A stretch of 64,000 bases of DNA, taken from positions 23,687,308-23,751,307 of the forward strand of contig OX457026.1 of the NCBI GenBank assembly GCA_949752745.1, written 5' to 3'. Made by a program: the position numbers and the translations under genes. The DNA comes from Protula sp. h YS-2021. Lineage: Eukaryota > Annelida > Polychaeta > Sabellida > Serpulidae. The notes under the pieces were generated by a model, which was given only the letters and a program-made list of their open reading frames with translations, did not search any database and was not told the origin of the DNA. How positions within the stretch are numbered: position 1 is the stretch's first letter; every line of letters starts with the position of its first letter. This document shows, piece after piece, positions 60,320 through 64,000 of this stretch.

Positions 60320-63300
60320 GTGGGCGATAATAGGGAACATTGGGCGATAAAGCAAGAAAGTTGTAATTTTCGGTTTAAAAGTGCAGGAATCAATTCTATG
60401 TCCCAAAAATATGATAAATATGATATTTTTCGGATGGGCGATAATAGGGAATATTGGTCGATACTGCAAGAAAGTTGTAATTTTCGCTTTAAATGTGCAG
60501 GAAACAATTCTAGGACCCGAAAATATGATAAATATAATATTTTTCGGGTGGGCGATAATAGGGAACATTTTGCGAAAATGTAAGAAAGTTGTAATTTTTG
60601 CTTTAAAAGTGCAGGGATCAGTTCTATGACCCGAAAATATGATAAATGTGATATTTTTCGGGTAGGCGATAATAGGGAATATTGGGCGATAATGTAAGAA
60701 AATTGTGATTTTCGCTTTAAAAGTGCAGGAATCAATTCTATGTCCCGAAAATATGATAAATATAATATTTTTCGGGTGGGCGATAATAGGGAATATTGGG
60801 CGATAATGCAAGAAAGTTGTAATTTTCGCTTTAAAAGTGCAGGAATAAATTCTATGACCCGAAAATATGATAAATATGATATTTTTCGTGTGGGCGATAA
60901 TAGGGAACATTGGGCGATAATGCAAGAAAGTTGTAATTTTCGCTTTAAAAGTGCAGGAATCAATTCTGTGACCCGAAAATATGATAAATGTGATATTTTT
61001 CGGGTGGGCGATATCAGGGAATATTGGGCGAAAAAGCAAGAAAGTTGTAATTTTCGCTTTAAAAGTGCAGGAAACAATTCTATGACCCGAAAATATGATA
61101 AATATAATATTTTTCGGGTGGGCGATAATAGGGAACATTGGGCGATAATGCACGAAATTTGTAATTTTCGCTTTTAAAGTACAGGAATCAATTCCATGAA
61201 CCGAAAATATGATAAATGTGATATTTTTCAGGTGGGTGATAATAGGGAATATTGGGCGATAATGTAAGAAGATTGTAATTTTCGCTTTAAAAGTGCAAGA
61301 ATATATTCTGTGACCCGAAAATATGATAAATATGATATTTTTCGGATGGGCGATAATAGGGAATATTGGGCGATACTGCAAGAAAGTTGTAATTTTCACT
61401 TTAAAAGTGCAGGAAACAATTCTAGGACCCGAAAATATGATAAATATAATATTTTTCGGGTGGGCGATAACAGGGAATATTAGGCGATAAAGCAAGAAAG
61501 TTGTAATTTTCGCTTGAAAAGTGCAGGAAACAATTCTAGGACCCGAAAATATGATAAATATAATATTTTTCGGGTGGGCGATAATAGGGAACGTTGGGCG
61601 ATAATGTAAGAAAGCTGTAGTTTTCGCTTTAAAATTGCAGGAATCAATTCTATGACCCGAAAATATGATAAATGTGCTATTTTTCGTGTGGGCGATTATA
61701 GGGAACATTGGGCGATAATGCAAGAAAGTTGTAATTTTCGCTTTAAAAGTGCAGGAATCAATTCTGTGACCCGAAAATATGATCAATGTGATATTTTACG
61801 GGGGGGGGCGATAACAGGGAATATTGGGCGATAAAGCAAGAAAGTTGTAATTTTCGCTTTAAAAGTGCAGGAAACAATTCTATGACCCGAAAATATGATA
61901 AATATGATATTTTTCGGATAGCCGATAATAGGGAATATTGGGCGATAAAGCAAGAAAGTTGTAATTTTCGCTTTAAAAGTGCAGGAAACAATTCTAGGAC
62001 CCGAAAATATGATAAATATAATATTTTTTGGGTGGGCGATAATAGGGAACATTGGGCGATAATGTAAGAAAGTTTCAATTTTCGCTTTAAAAGGGCAGGA
62101 ATCAATTCTATAACCCGAAAATATGATATTTTTCGGATGGGCGATAATAGGGAATGTTGGGCGATAATGCAAGAAAGTTGTAATTTTCGCTTTAAAAGTG
62201 CAGGGATCAATTCTATGTTCCGAAAAACTGATAAATATGATATTTTTTGGATGGGCGATAATAGGGAACATTGGGCGATAATGCAAGAAAGTTGTAATTT
62301 TCGCTTTAAAAGTGCAGGAATCAATTCTATGACCCGAAAATATGATAAATGTGATATTTTTCGGGTGGGCGATAATAGGGAATATGGGGCGATAATGTAA
62401 CAAAATTGTAATTTTCGCTTTAAAAGTGCAGGAATCAATTCTGTGACCCTAAAATATGATAAATATGATATTTTTTCGGATGGTCGATAATAGGGAACAT
62501 TGGGCGATAGTGCAAGAAAGTTGCAATTTTCGCTTTAAAAGTGCAGAAAACAATTCTATGACTACAAAATATGATAAATGTGATATTTTTCGGGTGGGCG
62601 ATAATAGGGAACGTTGGGCGATAATGTAAGAAAGTTGTAATTTTCGTTTTAAAAGTGCAATAATCAATTCTATGACCCGAAAATATGATAAATATGATAT
62701 TTTTCGTGTGGGTGATAATAGGGAACATTGGGCGATAATGCAAGAAAGTTGTAATTTTCGCTTTAAAAGTGCAGGAATCAATTCTCTGACACGAAAATGT
62801 GATAAATGTGATAGTTTTCGGGAGGGCGATAATAGGGAATATTGGGCGATAATGCAAGAAAGTTGTAATTTTCGCTTTAAAAGTGCAGGGATCAATTCTA
62901 TGTCCCGAAAATATGATAAATATGATATTTTTTGGATGGGCGATAATAGGGAACATTGGGCGATAATGCAAGAAAGTTGTAATTTTCGCTTTAAAAGTGC
63001 AGGAATGAATTCTATGACCCGAAAATATGATCAATGTGATATTTTACGGGGGGGGGCGATAACAGGGAATATTGGGCGATAAAGCAAGAAAGTTGTAATT
63101 TTCGCTTTAAAAGTGCAGGAAACAATTCTATGACCCGAAAATATGATGAATGTGATATTTTTTCGGGTAGGCGATAATAGGGAATATTGGGCCATAATGT
63201 AAGAAAGTTGTAATTTTCGCTTTAAAAGTGCAGGAATCAATTCTATGACCCGAAAATATGATAAATATGATATTTTTCGGGTGGGCGATAATAGGGAACA

Positions 63301-63745
63301 TTGGGGATAATGCAAGATAGTTGTAATTTTCGCTTTAAAAGTGCAGGAATCAATTCTATGACCCGAAAATATGATAAATATGATATTTTTCGTGTGGGCG
63401 ATAATAGGGAACATTGGGCGATAATGCAGTAAAGTTGTAATTTTCGCTTTAAAAGTGCAGAGATCAATTCTGTGACCCAAAAATATGATACATGTGATAT
63501 ATTTCGGGTGGGCGATATCAGGGAATATTGGGCCAAAAAGCAAGAAAGTTGTAATTTCGCTTTAAAAGTGCAGGAAACAATTCTAGGACCCGAAAATATG
63601 ATAAATATAATATTTTTTCGGGTGGGCGATAATAGGGAACATTGGGCGATAATGTAAGAAAGTTGTAATTTTCGCTTTTAAAGTGCAGGAAGCAATTATA
63701 TGACCCGACAATATGATAAATGTGATATTTCTCGGGTGGTCGATA
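60320..63745. repeat. 114-bp satellite array, about 30 units
   Basis: The monomer contains gggcgataatagggaacatt, gggcgataatgcaagaaag, ttgtaattttcgctttaaaa, gtgcaggaatcaattctatg and acccgaaaatatgataaata. Reference points at 60391, 60505, 60619 and 60733 give a period of exactly 114 (38 codons), so frames stay open across many units on both strands. Units alternate between variants (aacattgggcgataatgc or aatattgggcgataaagc). A distinctive variant (gatcaatgtgatattttacgggg) recurs 1,248 bp apart (61781 and 63029), hinting at block-wise expansion of about eleven units. Confidence 0.97.
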
Positions 63746-64000
63746 GCCTCTTTTTCATTTTTCCCACGCAAATTAAAATTAATTAGGGTCCACATATTTT
63801 TGACGAACCCCCCGCTTTGAAGTTTACCAGGGCATTTGAAGTACGCCTGTCAGGGTAGACTATCCACGGTCTGGATATACCTCACCCGATCATTTGTCGA
63901 TTTTTAATTAAACGCTGGCCTAGTACCACCCTGGATAGGAATCCACGTTTAAGTAATCGTATGCAACAAAAGGCTCGAGATAAGTGCATATAAGAAAGGA
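63746..64000. other. Right edge, nothing recognised
   Basis: Unique-looking sequence after the satellite; no exon or repeat identified before the window ends. Confidence 0.4.

Noticed and set aside
60305..61786. 493-codon minus-strand open frame in the satellite
   Set aside because: It runs through about 13 copies of a 114-bp tandem unit, is matched by open frames on the other strand, and has no signal, domain or splice support. It is explained by the period being a multiple of 3.

Overview
The window is animal nuclear DNA: AT-rich, dominated by introns and repeats, with exons bounded by GT..AG sites and no bacterial features. The protein families (Reeler/DOMON/cytochrome b561 reductase, C1orf87-like protein, D8C-type exon), the mix of DIRS, Tc1 and Harbinger elements, and the hairpin-ended repeats followed by gtccgtc-type simple sequence suggest a marine invertebrate, perhaps a lophotrochozoan. 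The phylum cannot be fixed from the sequence alone.

Layout. (1) 77-316, minus strand: one exon of a uromodulin/D8C-like extracellular protein that runs off the left edge. (2) 0.3-9.3 kb: mostly non-coding, with a TA microsatellite, a Tc1 transposase relic and a hairpin-ended element with 140-bp internal repeats. (3) 9.36-14.45 kb, minus strand: two adjacent decayed DIRS-type retroelements with reverse transcriptase, RNase H and tyrosine recombinase remnants. (4) 16.5-26.5 kb: a decayed PIF/Harbinger transposase, then a 4,168-bp block present twice in direct orientation at about 99.6% identity. Each copy carries a Myb/SANT-like ORF on the minus strand and a small acidic-protein transcription unit on the plus strand. 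(5) 26.5-31.8 kb: no gene recognised. (6) 31.82-42.38 kb, plus strand: a complete 15-exon gene for a FRRS1-like reductase; the exon lengths sum to 1,833 nt (610 aa) with every junction phase consistent. (7) 42.4-48.7 kb: intergenic or long 3' sequence, ending in a 700-bp foldback element. (8) 48.69-57.05 kb, plus strand: five consecutive internal exons of a C1orf87-like gene, open at both ends. (9) 57-63.75 kb: four tandem arrays, including about 30 copies of a 114-bp satellite.

The most unusual signal is that three separate minisatellites each begin on an exon-intron junction and copy a functional splice site along with flanking exon sequence. One is a 31-bp unit (about 50 copies) on the donor of FRRS1-like exon 8. 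One is a 68-bp unit (about 4 copies) on the acceptor of exon 10. One is a 59-bp unit (about 23 copies) on the donor of the fifth C1orf87-like exon. Two of the repeated exon pieces include the codons of predicted heme-ligand histidines. Each array presents the spliceosome with many near-identical decoy sites next to the real one.
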